Below, piece after piece: positions 1 to 15,500 of a stretch of DNA of 64,000 nt (the stretch's first letter is position 1; every line of letters starts with the position of its first letter). Both the position numbers and the translations under genes were made by a program. The DNA is from Chloromonas sp. AAM2. Taxonomy: Eukaryota > Chlorophyta > Chlorophyceae > Chlamydomonadales > Chlamydomonadaceae. A model generated the notes under the pieces. It was not told where the DNA came from and ran no database searches. It saw nothing but the letters and a program-made list of their open reading frames with translations. The stretch spans positions 1 through 64,000 of the forward strand of contig QAXH01006751.1 in NCBI GenBank assembly GCA_004335635.1, read 5' to 3'.

Positions 1-1055
1 TAACAAGCCGGCACAGAACTGTTCGAGTTGCCTGTGGAGAAGTACAGTGACTGTCCCTTTATCCGACCAAATTCCATCCACGCGTCAATCGATCTTTGCG
101 GCGCTTTGGCAAAACGTCCCGTTACAAACGCAGCCCTGAACACTGATCGGATCTTGGGCCGGTCGGTCAACTTTGGTATTACATGGACCAGATCTGTGAT
201 CATCAACAGGTAGCCCTGCGTTGTGTGGCTACCGATGGTGTGGCGATGCTAACTCGGCTTAATGTCAGTGAACCTGGCTATGCTGCACCCAGCTGCAGTG
301 TCAATGGGATAATTCTGTATGACCTGTCTGATCGACAATTTGTCCACGTGTCAACGTTGGTGGCATCATTCATTGCTTCACAATTCTACTTAGGTGTGTG
401 CATCTCATGGTCGGAGAGAAGAGGCTGTACGTGATGTCGCACGAGCCAGTCTGAGCAAGGACAGTGGGACCTGGCTGCTGCTTGCCATGGCCCTCCATAC
501 CATTGCTTGCTGGCCTGGTGAGGTGTGTTGCTTGCCGCATGGCACTGATTGCGCACTCTGACCACCACTCATCATTACATGGCTTTTCATGGTTCAACCC
601 ACGGTACTGCAGCTAGACACAATATCTCTCCAAGAATTACGCGCCTGAGAATCGTTAAGCCAAGAAAGGTCACTGGTGGCAGGGTGCACAGTACGAATGT
701 CATCACTGGCAACACGGTTCCAAGTCGAGAGTGGCGCACCCCTGCCTCTCCTTGCTACAGCCTGCTGGCCCTCTGGGGCTGGAACAGTTGCAAAAAGCAA
801 ACATTTGACGCTGGATGTGTCGGGCATGCGTCCAGGCACTCTAATCGTACAAGCTGTACAAATGCAAACTCATAAAAAAAGGCGACAACATACACTTGGC
901 CAGTCACCAAAGTCATTTGTGCCCACTGCCGTCCCTATGGCCTGTCACATTTCACTCAAGTGTCACCTGTTGCTGACTTATTGCTCAATAGGCGTGCCAG
1001 ACAAGCTTCTCTGGACTCTATTCTCCTAGATCGAGGTCGTTGCGTACATTTTGCT
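1..1055. other. Gene-free flank with a partial TIR element
   Basis: I see no gene here. Bases about 40-174 match, in reverse orientation, the 245-bp TIR element at 37386-37632, including its terminal AAGTACAGTGACTGTCCC sequence; the copy stops near 174 before its second terminus. The stretch from about 770 to 1055 is the 3' flank of the NDUFAF7 gene and is duplicated, in opposite orientation, at about 21485-21838. Confidence 0.6.
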
Positions 1056-5487
<4,432 letters not shown>

Positions 5488-6702
5488 GTGCCGAAGGTAA
5501 AGTTATGCCGTGGCTTGAACAGTGGCGCATCCAGAGAAGATGCTGGCAACGGTCTGCATATCCTAACCTCCGACATTACACAAAATTGATGTCCCCGTAA
5601 CAGCAGCCCTAACGGTTACGGTTCTGCATGCTGAGCATGTTGGATGCAAGGGCGACGAGGGGAGATCAGAGAATTGAATTTCAAAGTATAAGACATCAAT
5701 CGGGAACCTAAGACACAGAAAAGGGACATGTACATGGCGCCACGTAACACCAAACCGACATAATCTGATAACTGTCAGTGACCTTCTTGCAACCCATATG
5801 AGGTGGGGACTGATGGCACGGTGCGATGACGCGGATCGCAAGATCTCCGCGATGCGCGACCCGTCTGAGACGAGACTTGAACTGCAGGCACCTGAACATT
5901 TTGAGCTTTCCGGCGACTACCTGCACTCTAACTTCTGCTTGATGGTTGTGGCAATGACCTGGGAACAGGCCCTCAAACACTGGTCTCCCATGTGGGAGGT
6001 TTGACAGTACTCTCACTCTGACGTCATCAGAGCTTGAACCTTTCCTAGCATACAGTGAATTGCTCGGTGATCATCATCATCATCATCATCAGCGTCCATG
6101 GAGCAGGTCACAGGTGTCCTGGAAAGTGGACATCAGAACGATATCTTCTGGCAGATAGCATAGTGTGGCTGTTTGATACGGGTGTGCCTCCGATTTCTAG
6201 TCCAGTGGCCTCCAATTCTTGCACCGTGGCTTTTTACACGTTGTATTCATGCGAGATGTAAGAGGCCAAGGCAGGCAAGGCTGGACGACACATATTAACT
6301 CTTTGCGCCAGTGTAACTTGAAACGATGGGGTCTTTATCATTTGTTCGCTTTGGCCGCTTGCAACACTGTCAGCTTGGTTTGGAGTGCATTGACCTCCAC
6401 TGGAGCATGCACCTGCACAGCACAATGCAATGTGCGCAAAACCTTGCAGCACAGCTTCGCCAATCCTCTTGCTTCAGGTCATCAGCGTCAAAGCTTGGTT
6501 GCCTGTAGACCCCAGTGGCACTGTGGCAGGAGTGGCTCCAGCCTTGCAGCTCACTGCCACTAGCGGACGTTGCCAGGCAATCATCCGATGACGTAATGCT
6601 GAGGACGTAATGCTGATGACACGCCTGTCAAATTGCCAGGATGTCAATAATGCCTGTCAAACAAACCGTCACAGCAGCAAACGTCCAGCATCCCTTTGCA
6701 GG
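5488..6702. other. Spacer without a recognised gene
   Basis: This is the spacer between the 5' end of NDUFAF7 and the 3' end of RNASEH2C, both on the minus strand. It should contain the NDUFAF7 promoter just above 5487. The only structured sequence I see is a short ATC microsatellite at about 6068-6090. Open frames are short and not supported. Confidence 0.5.
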
Positions 6703-8701
6703 CTAGGAGACGGCAGCCACCAACACAACATCAGCTGACTGGGTATGGGGTTGTGCAGCAAAACTGACCTTCTGTGCCACCTCGAGCCAATCCAAAGCGC
6801 GCCTGGACGGGTCGATGCGTGAAGGCATGCTGTCGTGGTTCCAGTGTGTGATGCTGCTGAATGCCTCGCTCGCCTTCCAGTGATTCACCTCTGCCTTGTC
6901 ACCCGTGGCCGTGCAGCCTGTGTTTTGCTCTTGACATGCAGTGTGGGCCTCACAGGGGCGCATGACCATGCCCTTGTACCCGGACGGCAGTGCCACCTGG
7001 CAGCCTGCAAAGCCAACAGCGAGCAGGTCTGTGTGCAGCTTGATGAATACAACAAGCAGACACACAGAAGTTTGCCAGTTCTGGGACAATGCCTGGGAAT
7101 ACCGCCAGGAACCAGTGTTGGTGATGTGTGTTGTGGGGGCCAAGTGTGATTGGGTATACTGTGGAGTTTGCAGACACGTCACAGGTGTGTGTGTTATGAA
7201 CAGTGGATGTGACCATTGCGTTTTTTTTGTGCACCTGGTGGGGTTGGCTGTGTAGCACGCGAGTGAGGAGCCTGCATGGCCAGCAGAGCACGGGTTATCA
7301 GTGCCTACCTGCACCTGACGTGCCCGGCACATGCCCAGCGTGTGTGCAGCATTGCATACAACATGTACACGTGTAAGCTGTGCAGCGCTGCCCCTGATCA
7401 ACTGGCGTAACCTCTTAACATATACGCTGGCATTGCATGGCAAGCTCTGTACAGCTCTCCGAGAGTTTAACAGGTAGCCAGTGCACGGTGTCAAGCGTTA
7501 TGCCGCCTTGTTTGATGTGAGCGTTGTGTCGTGAATATGACGCAGTGCAGCATGTTGATATGCATGTTTGGAATGCCCGTTTGTGCAATGGTTTTGCAGC
7601 AGGGTGAACCATGACTCAGACGCGGCGCAGAGATGAAGAAGATTTGGACAAGACAGCAGTTGGCGTTGCTCTACGCGTAGCATGGTACCTGTGATCCCTA
7701 GCCGGGCGCTCTGATGAGCGTTGTGAGCGTTGCGCCTGACTGTGCGTCCCCATGGAGGCTCATGTTCGCGGGGCGAGGTAAGGCGCCAGTTGTATTACCA
7801 TTGTCAGGGGCATATCCAGGGTCTCATTTTGGCGTGGCAAGACACAACCGTCCTTCAGGAGATATCGTTCCGAGTGGTACTAAGCCCACTTGACATTGGC
7901 TTCATGATTGTCTTTAGCACAGCGGCCCGTGTAAGCTGTACTTTGTTTCTGAAAGCGGTATCGCGCAGAGTTGTTCTAGAAGCACTTCAAACTGGTAACT
8001 TAGCGTCGGCCCATGTACAGAACAAACTCTAGCTTTCCTTGTCACAACAGCAGGTCGACTCGACTAGGGTTGGAACAAGCACGTTTCTTACTCAGGGCGC
8101 CATCCAACCCAGTGCCTGGTTTTCTGGGTTTCAAGCAGGGCTCACTGTATTCAGTCATCAAATTTCGCTTGCTCTGCAATGCGGGTCTCAGTAGGGGTGT
8201 AGAGGGCTTGGCTGCCTCTCCATAGATGCGGGCGGCCATCCAACCCAGTGCAGCAAGCATGCGACACTGAGTGCGACCACTACATGGGTCCGCCAAAGCT
8301 TCTGACACGTTGCGAACAGGCTAACATCCCGAGGTGTACCGGCATCACTTCTACCTGGCTGGGCCGTAATCCTCAATAACTTGCTAGTTGGGAGTTGGTT
8401 CCCAACTCTTACTTTCTTGTTGCTCACCTCTGAGTTGCCTTCCACGCAGAGTCATGTCGAGGTTAGAAGGGGCGTCGCCTGCTCCTGCATGGCATGCAGG
8501 CAGCCTGCGCTGTGAGTACACTGGACACAGAGCCGCAGGACCACATTTTGTTTGAAAACCATGCCAGGCAGTACCTTGACACTGCTTGAAGTGCTCATCT
8601 CCACTGGCTGCTGCACAGGTCTCCGAGAGTTTTACAGGTAGCCAGTGCACGGTGTCATGTACCTTCTGGCTTGCTGGCACATGAACTTGGAAGGAGGTCA
8701 T
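6703..8701 (-). CDS. RNASEH2C: Ribonuclease H2 subunit C
   Basis: Non-catalytic C subunit of the nuclear RNase H2 heterotrimer, which removes ribonucleotides from DNA and degrades RNA:DNA hybrids. Three exons: 8575-8701, 8428-8484 and 6703-7004; both junctions are phase 1 and give 161 residues, close to the human protein (164). Family landmarks in order are VHWLPVKL, LDMTLRGRQLRG running across the exon 2/3 junction into CQVALPSGYKGMVM, and the C-terminal SSITHWNHDSMPS followed by RRALDWLEVAQ. The ATG at 8701 is chosen because the longer frame upstream has only a TTG. The large second intron (7005-8427) contains a partial copy of exon 1 and two dispersed repeats. Homology is moderate, as usual for this fast-evolving subunit, but motif order and splice phase make the call firm. 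Confidence 0.85.
7440..7495 (-). pseudogene. Partial duplicate of RNASEH2C exon 1 inside its own intron
   Basis: About 50 bases here match exon 1 at 8610-8660 and code for DTVHWLPVKLSES against DTVHWLPVKLSET in the real exon. The surrounding frame does not continue the protein, and no canonical donor with the right phase was found. It is either a remnant of a local duplication or an unused alternative exon. Confidence 0.6.
7619..7925 (+). repeat. Dispersed repeat A, about 300 bp
   Basis: This block is repeated in inverted orientation at about 46135-46445. Shared stretches include the CTACGCGTAGCATGGTACCT region, CCCATGGAGGCTCATGTTCGC, the CCATTGTCAGGGGCATATCC region and GAGATATCGTTCCGAGTGGTA. 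Shorter copies of its right part occur at about 12066-12120, 47221-47310 and 56878-56945. No coding potential is evident. Confidence 0.75.
8155..8240 (+). repeat. Dispersed repeat B, copy 1
   Basis: About 80 bases beginning TTCGCTTGCTCTGCAATGCG and ending in a GGGCGGCCA motif match 10799-10877 with few differences. It lies in RNASEH2C intron 2 close to exon 2. Nothing suggests a function. Confidence 0.65.
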
Positions 8702-9017
8702 AATGTGCTCTTGTAGTAGTGAAACAATGCTATGGCTGGAGGGACCCAAGAGTTAGTCAACACACTGGTCGTGGGCCCAAGGATCAGTCAACACACTCGT
8801 CACAGCAAGTATGCAGATGGAAATAAACTGGTTTTGAATCAACAACCGTTTCTTGGCACGTGACACTTGCGCCCGTGTGAAGCCTTATCGTCGTGCTGAA
8901 AAGCCTGTCGCCCGCGATTCATTGATGGGATCAAGGGCAGCTACCTGCCATCGGCCAGCTTCTTGTCGCTGCTCACGCTTACCCTCCTGGAGATAGTAGC
9001 AGCGGCTAGTCATCACG

Positions 9018-9412
9018 ATGGCGCTGGCAGCGGCGCGCCGCTTCATGCTGCAGTTCAAGTCCGTGCCAGCGTCCAGGCGCAGCATGGCTGATTACCACAT
9101 TCCCAAGGCAGACACGAGCATGGACCATGTCTTCTCCGACAACAGCGTCAAGCTGCCATTCAATGTGAGACACCCGCAGATCATATTGATGGTGGTATGT
9201 AGCAAGCACGAATCCTATGATTGCTTGTCCTCAAATGCAACCCTACCTCCAACATCACCGGACTGGCATGGCGCTATGACTGCCTGCAGTTTCAGCCTCC
9301 AAGCATGATGAAGACCTTTGCCATGACCTGCGTGGCGATGGCTGTCTTTGGTGGGCCAGTCTGGATTATGCTGTCAGACGACTGGAAGATGCAAGCCTTT
9401 CTGGCCAAGTGA
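9018..9412 (+). CDS. Small single-pass mitochondrial membrane protein, COX7C-like
   Basis: Two exons: 9018-9164 and a second beginning at either of two AG acceptors about 9285-9295 and ending at the TGA of 9410-9412. The protein is about 90 residues: a basic Arg/Ala-rich leader of about 22 residues suited to mitochondrial import, a polar stretch, then the motif KLPFN followed by one hydrophobic segment (AMTCVAMAVFGGPVWIML) and a short charged tail. The order LPF, short spacer, membrane helix resembles cytochrome c oxidase subunit 7C. The tail is longer and less basic than in animals, so another small respiratory-chain subunit is possible. The gene is divergent from RNASEH2C (starts 316 bp apart), which could share a promoter region. 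Confidence 0.5.
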
Positions 9413-10798
9413 GTGTGTTCTAACTGTGGTTTTGGAAGGGTCACCTGCACAAGCACATGCATCCGCACATGTCACAGCTCAAACACTGAAGCCCCATGCC
9501 GTCTGGGCTTGCAGCGTGCATGAATGTCACGCATGCACGCAACATTGACACGGCCTCTGACACGGTGCATGCATACAGGTTGGAGGAGGCAAAGGCAACC
9601 AAGGCAGGCAAGGCTGGGCAACAGAGTTGAGCTCTTTGCCTCTACGATGCAAGAACCTGCTTTAGCAACGACGTACTGGACCAGCCAGCGCGGGCCATGT
9701 TGAACGTTACTGTACATTGGGCTAACACAGCAACCCACTGGCTGGTTCAAACTTTAGCTATAGAGATATGTCAGCATGGTATACATCTGCTATAGCAGCA
9801 CGCCTCACATGTGCGGCAATGCCAGCACCTGGTCGTGGATCAGCCATGCGCTTGGCTAGCCAGTCCACAGACTCAAGGCCTGTAGCAAAAGCTTACATGG
9901 GTTTGCATCCCTGTCTGCAACGGTGGACTTGAGTCATAACTAAGCTGCCACATCCGTCTGAGACTTATGGAATTGTAGTAGATCCGGGCTCACTTGTTTA
10001 CTGAGATTTGGAAATCATACTCTGCCTTTTGAGGTGGATACATGCAAGACGGTTTGAGATGCGTGTCTCGTTGCTAATTGCCTCGTGCTTAATGTGTGTG
10101 ATGCCTTGAGGTGCCTCATGAGAGAGCATGAGCATGTCTCGCACAGTCAAATGGGATTCTCACCAACTCAGCCGAGGTTGGTCGCTGACCGAGTCATCAA
10201 TGTAAGCTTGAACAACTGTGACTATGCGGCTCTCTTTTATAGCGGGCAGAACACACTGCTGGTACTATGCAACGTTACATAGTAAGTTCATCAGGCAGCA
10301 GTCTAGGCATGGCTTGCCTGCCAGTCCCTGTGTCGCAACAAATGTCGCCTACAGTGTTGACCCTATTCTGGCCAGCCTTCAGTAATCGAAGCTCATTACG
10401 CACAGCTTAGTTGTGATGCACTGCACTCAATGTCTTTTTGTCCTGCGTCGGACCATCTTGGCCTCTGGATAGGGATCAAAATTGAGAGTTTTCGAGTGCA
10501 ACATGTATGGTTTGGCCAGAACCTCAAGGCCTGGACATTACCGGGACATTACTTGAATGGTGTGAAAATCACCGCCTGAAATCTGCTGCTGGGTTTGTTG
10601 GCTGTTGCAGGAAGTGGACCGCGTGCTGGGCTGAGCCGAGCCAGCATAACCACCACACCATGCCGGCACATTACGGAGGGCATCGTCCAAACCTGCTGGC
10701 AACAAGTTCTGCTAGCAGTTAACTCGGAGATGGGTTCTTGGGTGTGGCCTTCATTAGGCGGCATGTGTCTAGTGCCCAACGAAGCACTGCGGTTGTAG

Positions 10799-10877
10799 AA
10801 TTCGCTTGCTCTGCGATGCGGGTCTCAGTCGGGGTGAAGAGGGCTTGGCTACCTCCCCAAGGGGGCGGGCGGCCAGT
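10799..10877 (+). repeat. Dispersed repeat B, copy 2
   Basis: This segment matches 8155-8240 over about 80 bases, starting TTCGCTTGCTCTGCGATGCG. It ends at a GGGCGGGCGGCCAG sequence. The two copies are in the same orientation about 2.6 kb apart. Confidence 0.65.
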
Positions 10878-11761
10878 CCGTCAACAGTTTTTTTTACACA
10901 ACCACGGAAGATGTATTGGCGCAGACAACGTCACGTCGAGAAAATGCACTCTGGCTGGCCAAGTCGCAAACTTCACTTGCTGTGCCTGCACCTGAGTGCT
11001 GCATCTGCCAGGACTGTGTCACCAGCCGAACTGAACGAACGTTGTCACACTGATAATCAAGCTGTAATCAAGCTGTCCCGATACATCACAAAACAACAAG
11101 AATGACCGAAAACACACCCTGTATTTATTCAGCAACGACAACAGTTAACAGCGAATGAATAACCAACGGAATGGGGTCCGATTCAGCGGTCAAGCCACAT
11201 TCGGGTGACATATAGCTACCAGAACGAGTAAGGCCTGAAAATTGATTATTGTTGTCAACATGGCACTTGTCAGCTTGCGTTGACAATCTGCGCATTTGGC
11301 AGAGCAATCTAGACATTGAGTGTGATTTCAATGAATTGTTGTCCTAGCTAACGGGACGCTTAGGAAGATGCCCTGTGAGGTGCCCGCCACAAGGGATTCA
11401 CCACTGAAACAACCAAACTCAACGGCGTCTGAATCGACCACAAATCCCGCTTTATTTTTTGGAACTAGTTGTGTTCAATCAACCTGGTTGAATAAAATGG
11501 ATTTACTTTGTCCGATGCAGCCCTTCACACGGTAGAACTACAAAGAAAGAAAGGAAGTTTGTCAGTTCTGGGACAATTCCTGTCAGGTATCCAGTTCCAC
11601 TCTGTGTGCTTTGAAGTGGTACACTGTCAGTGGTGTTCTACCACGGTATGGGATGTGTGTATCAGTCTAAAGTGTGTATCAGTCTAAAGTGTGTATCAGA
11701 CTAAAGTCCATGACTGACGAGTCCATGATTGGTGAGTCACTGTGGCAGACGTAGCATTTGT

Positions 11762-11900
11762 AAGTGGAACTCCTCTTTACATGCGTGCAGCAATGGATGC
11801 AATGTTTGCAGCAAAAGTCTGTTTTGTGCAGTATAAGATTGGTCCATTTGCGTGGACGTGCTTCCTGTTGTGCACTCCCACCTTGTAAGGCCGAGCAGTT
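11762..11900 (+). repeat. Dispersed repeat C, copy 1
   Basis: This segment matches 22835-22960, sharing CTTTACATGCGTG, GCAGCAAAAG, a CAGTATAAGATT-like stretch, and CGTGGACGTGCTTCCTG followed by TGTGCACTCCCACCTTG. A second matching block lies upstream in both copies (GTGAGGTGCCCG, 11376 and 22784). The spacing is much larger here (about 390 against 50 bp), so this copy carries an insertion or the other a deletion. Confidence 0.65.
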
Positions 11901-12505
11901 CCAGCTGAATGAGCACGTGTGTTTGGCAAGGCGAGGCTTTATCACAAATGGATGGGAGGTTAATCATATGCAAGGTAACACGACTCATTGGGTTATTGCC
12001 TGACAAGACTACGCCCAGGGAACTGAGAGCTCAGTTGACATGAGGGCGGGCAAAAGCGGCCAGCTGGAGATATCGTTTCGAGTGGTATCAAACCCGCTTT
12101 ACATTGGCTTTATGATCGCCTGTGGTTTGCCAGCCATGGCCACACACCCAAGAAGATCGGTCATCAGGGGCCTGGCTAGGGTTGCATCACCTGAACGGAG
12201 GCTCGTCAAAGCCTCGCAGCTTCCGGCTCTGCAGCCGTGCCACGCCCTGCAACCAGCACAATCATAACCAGCACTGCATTGCATGCTGCCAGTGCATAAA
12301 CTGTGAACCACTACAACGTGACGACAGCGACCAATGCACCATCAGTGGCATTAGAGCCAGTGTGCACTCTGGCGGTCATCCACCGCATGACACCTTACTA
12401 GCAGTGGGAGTGTGTGACTGTGCATAATGGTGACTGAGCTCGTGCCGCGCCAGCAGGAATGTATGCATCAGCCTGTCAGGTATCCATAAGCGCCAACATG
12501 CCTTC

Positions 12506-15500
12506 TTAGGCTAGTGGGTCATCTTCCGCAAGTTGGCCCACCTGTTCACGTAACAGCCGCACGGCCTCCAGACCAATCTTGAGGTGCTCTGCCACACGCT
12601 GCCTGTAAAACTCGTTCGCCATGCCCTGCACAGTGCTGGCAGTGCGTGTCAGTCAGCAAGAGGAGATGTGGGCAGCAGCACGTGCATGAAGGCATGTAGG
12701 CATAGCCGAAGAGAAAAACGCGGCACAGAACACCTGAGGGCAGGCAGTGAAGTCTTCAGTGCGACCCAACTGACCAGCATGCAGCCGCATGGCCAATGGC
12801 TCTGAAGGGCTCCCACACTGCCATGCATCACCTTGAGCTTGAGCTCGCCGTGAATAGGCTTGTCGCTCACACAGAGCAGAGTGCCATACCTGCGGCATTG
12901 GGGCGTACGTCGCTGCACACCTGTAGCATACTACCAATTGGATGTAATGGCATCAATGCATGTGCGTTTTTACGCCACCCTACGTCGTGCGTTTTGAGAC
13001 GCCAGCGTTCCAACAGTGGCGGGTTATACATGGCTGATACCGACACAGGCTGCACTCAGCTGACACACAGCAAAAGAATGTAGCCTTTTGCTAGATAAAA
13101 TATGTTTGCCAGTTCTGGGACAATTTTGGTGAATGTAGCCTGACGTATGTTTGGATCCGGTGTTGATTCAATGTTGTGTTCAACACACTTTGCAACTGCA
13201 ACGCCCAGCACCAACACTGGTTCCTGGCGATATTTTGTGGCTGGCTCTTGTCAATATCAACACCCCTTGCTTGCTGACTCTGGCCTATCCAGCAAGCCCA
13301 GCCACGCCCTTCCACTGTGGCATGCCATGCCGCGCCGGGCCCTGAGACCCCTGACCGTACCCCACTCACGGCACTCTGAACCTGAAGCCGTTGGCAGCAA
13401 TGGTGGCGCTCTCCATGTCCACTCCTGTGCAGATAAGCGGCACGCTTCATGTCATATCAACAGTGTTGCATCAGGCCAGCACATGCGCGTGCTTGCCACT
13501 GCTTTTCCGAGTGCCTTGATGCGCTTTTGATGCAGTGACTTGATGCCTGTCAATGATTTTATGCAGTCCGGAGCTTCGCCCACCTACGGCCCTTGACTGC
13601 TTGAACCTCTCCTGCACGTGCGCAGTTGACAGCAACAGACATGAGCTTGGGCAAGGCAGGCTAGGTGGGCCTGTGCAACAGATAGCCAGGCCACAACACA
13701 TATACGCGTGCACTGTGTGACAGAAATGACCTGTGATCGCGGGCCTCTTGCCGAATCGTATCATCCTGATTGTGTCCCTTGTGCTCTTCTGTGTTTCTTA
13801 TGCTTCTGTGATTCTCTCTCTTGTGGCCTCCCAAGTTGGCCATGTCGGCATCAACTTGGTTGCTGCCATCTGTCCACTCAGTGTTCAAGGAGTGGGCAGA
13901 TGACTACAGTTTTCCCAATTGATGTGTAAGCCGAATGCGCCATGGCCCGTTGTATGAACCGTCACCTTCAGCTCCGCGGCCCTCAGCTCCCAGTCCCTGT
14001 TGTCTGTGGTGACCAGGGTGCCTGTCCGCATGGTGCTCTTCACGTCAGCAACGCCCGAGTCCTTGAGCACACCCGCCACGGCAGCCTCAACTGCAGCAGC
14101 CGACACAGCCAACACATTCACATGGTCAACTCAGTTGCTAATGCGACAACGAGAATTGTCACCTTGGCAGCTCAGTTGCTGGCCTTTGGACAACTGTCAA
14201 AGGGTGGAGCTCATCGCTATGGCATCCCATATGCCATGGTGCATCACAGTGCGGCAGGAGCGAGTCAAGGACCAGCACAGATGCGGCAACACAGGCGCCT
14301 CAGCCAGCACTGCGGCCCCTGCACTCACGTGCAGTTTGCACCTCAGCGATGGGTGGCAGAGGGACCGACAAGGGCAGATCCTGAAAGTGCAGTAAGGCAA
14401 GCGTGAAGGCAGGTCATGCTTCAGATGTAAGGCCTGCCTGACCAGTAGTGGCAAGCACACCAACGGTATGTATGGTATAAAAAATGCCATCAGCAACTCA
14501 TGTGACTACCAGGTAAAACTGAACTCACACGTAACGGCATCGCCGCCAGTGCCAGTCCCAAGAATTGTCCCAGAACTGGCAAACTTGATTTTTTTTTCCT
14601 GTCATGCTCAGTTGTACAAATGTTTTTGTGCAGAAACTACTCTGAGCCCCACTGGACACCCCAGGAGGTCAAACATACGTTTCTCTCCCACCTGATCCAA
14701 TACGTGATCTTCCCTGACGTACGCATGTGCCAACACGTAGTCGCCCAGGTTCTGGCTCACGCGCAGACCCGCGCAATGACCTGTCAGGGCCGGCAGGAAG
14801 GCACACGACGCGATTAAGGCAGTCAGCAGCACCATAAATAAGGCTTATAAAAGACACTTGACAGACAGCCCAGCTTGGCCCACATCCCTGATTTTACAGC
14901 TCGCAAAGTTGCGCGCACATGGTTCCTGCGCAGTGTTGAGCACACTTACAGGCAAGCAGTGGTTGTGCGGAGCAAATGATGGCAAGCAATGTGATCAGCC
15001 AGCCGTTGACATTGGATGTGCGAGAATTCAACTAGCAAAGGCCTTGTCTGCCAGTCACCCTTCAACTTTCATGCACGGCTAGAGAGCGTGTGTCAATGCA
15101 GACACAGACTCGTTGTGTAAACGTACCCTGGCCAGGAACCTCAGGGCTTAAACCGAAACCTGACACAGTGTGCAAAAGAACTGTGGCTGGCGAAGCGCAG
15201 GTTGAATTCTGTGACTGTTCTACCTAGCATGAGCCAGCAGTGCGGCCTGAGCACAGCCAGATGGTCCGTGATGGTCTTGGCGTTGGACGGCCCCACACCA
15301 ATGTTGATGAAGCTGATGCCCATGCCGTCCGCACGCACAAGGTGCCAGGCTGGCATCTGGGGCAGCCTGGGTGCCAAGGCAATATCAGCGCGTGCAGGAA
15401 CCATATGGCAAGGCAACACAAACACTGGCCAGTGCAGTGATGGAACAGCAGACGAATCTGACAAGCAGATATCCTGGAACATACATCACTGAACTCAGGA

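Larger units (their letters stand above)
9413..12505. other. Gene-free, repeat-bearing spacer
   Basis: No convincing gene. Contents recognised are repeat B copy 2 (about 10799-10877), a TIR-family terminus at about 11550-11575, a block at 11345-11925 related to 22765-22960, and a short copy of repeat A at about 12066-12120. Bases 9413-10790 show nothing I can name. Confidence 0.5.
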
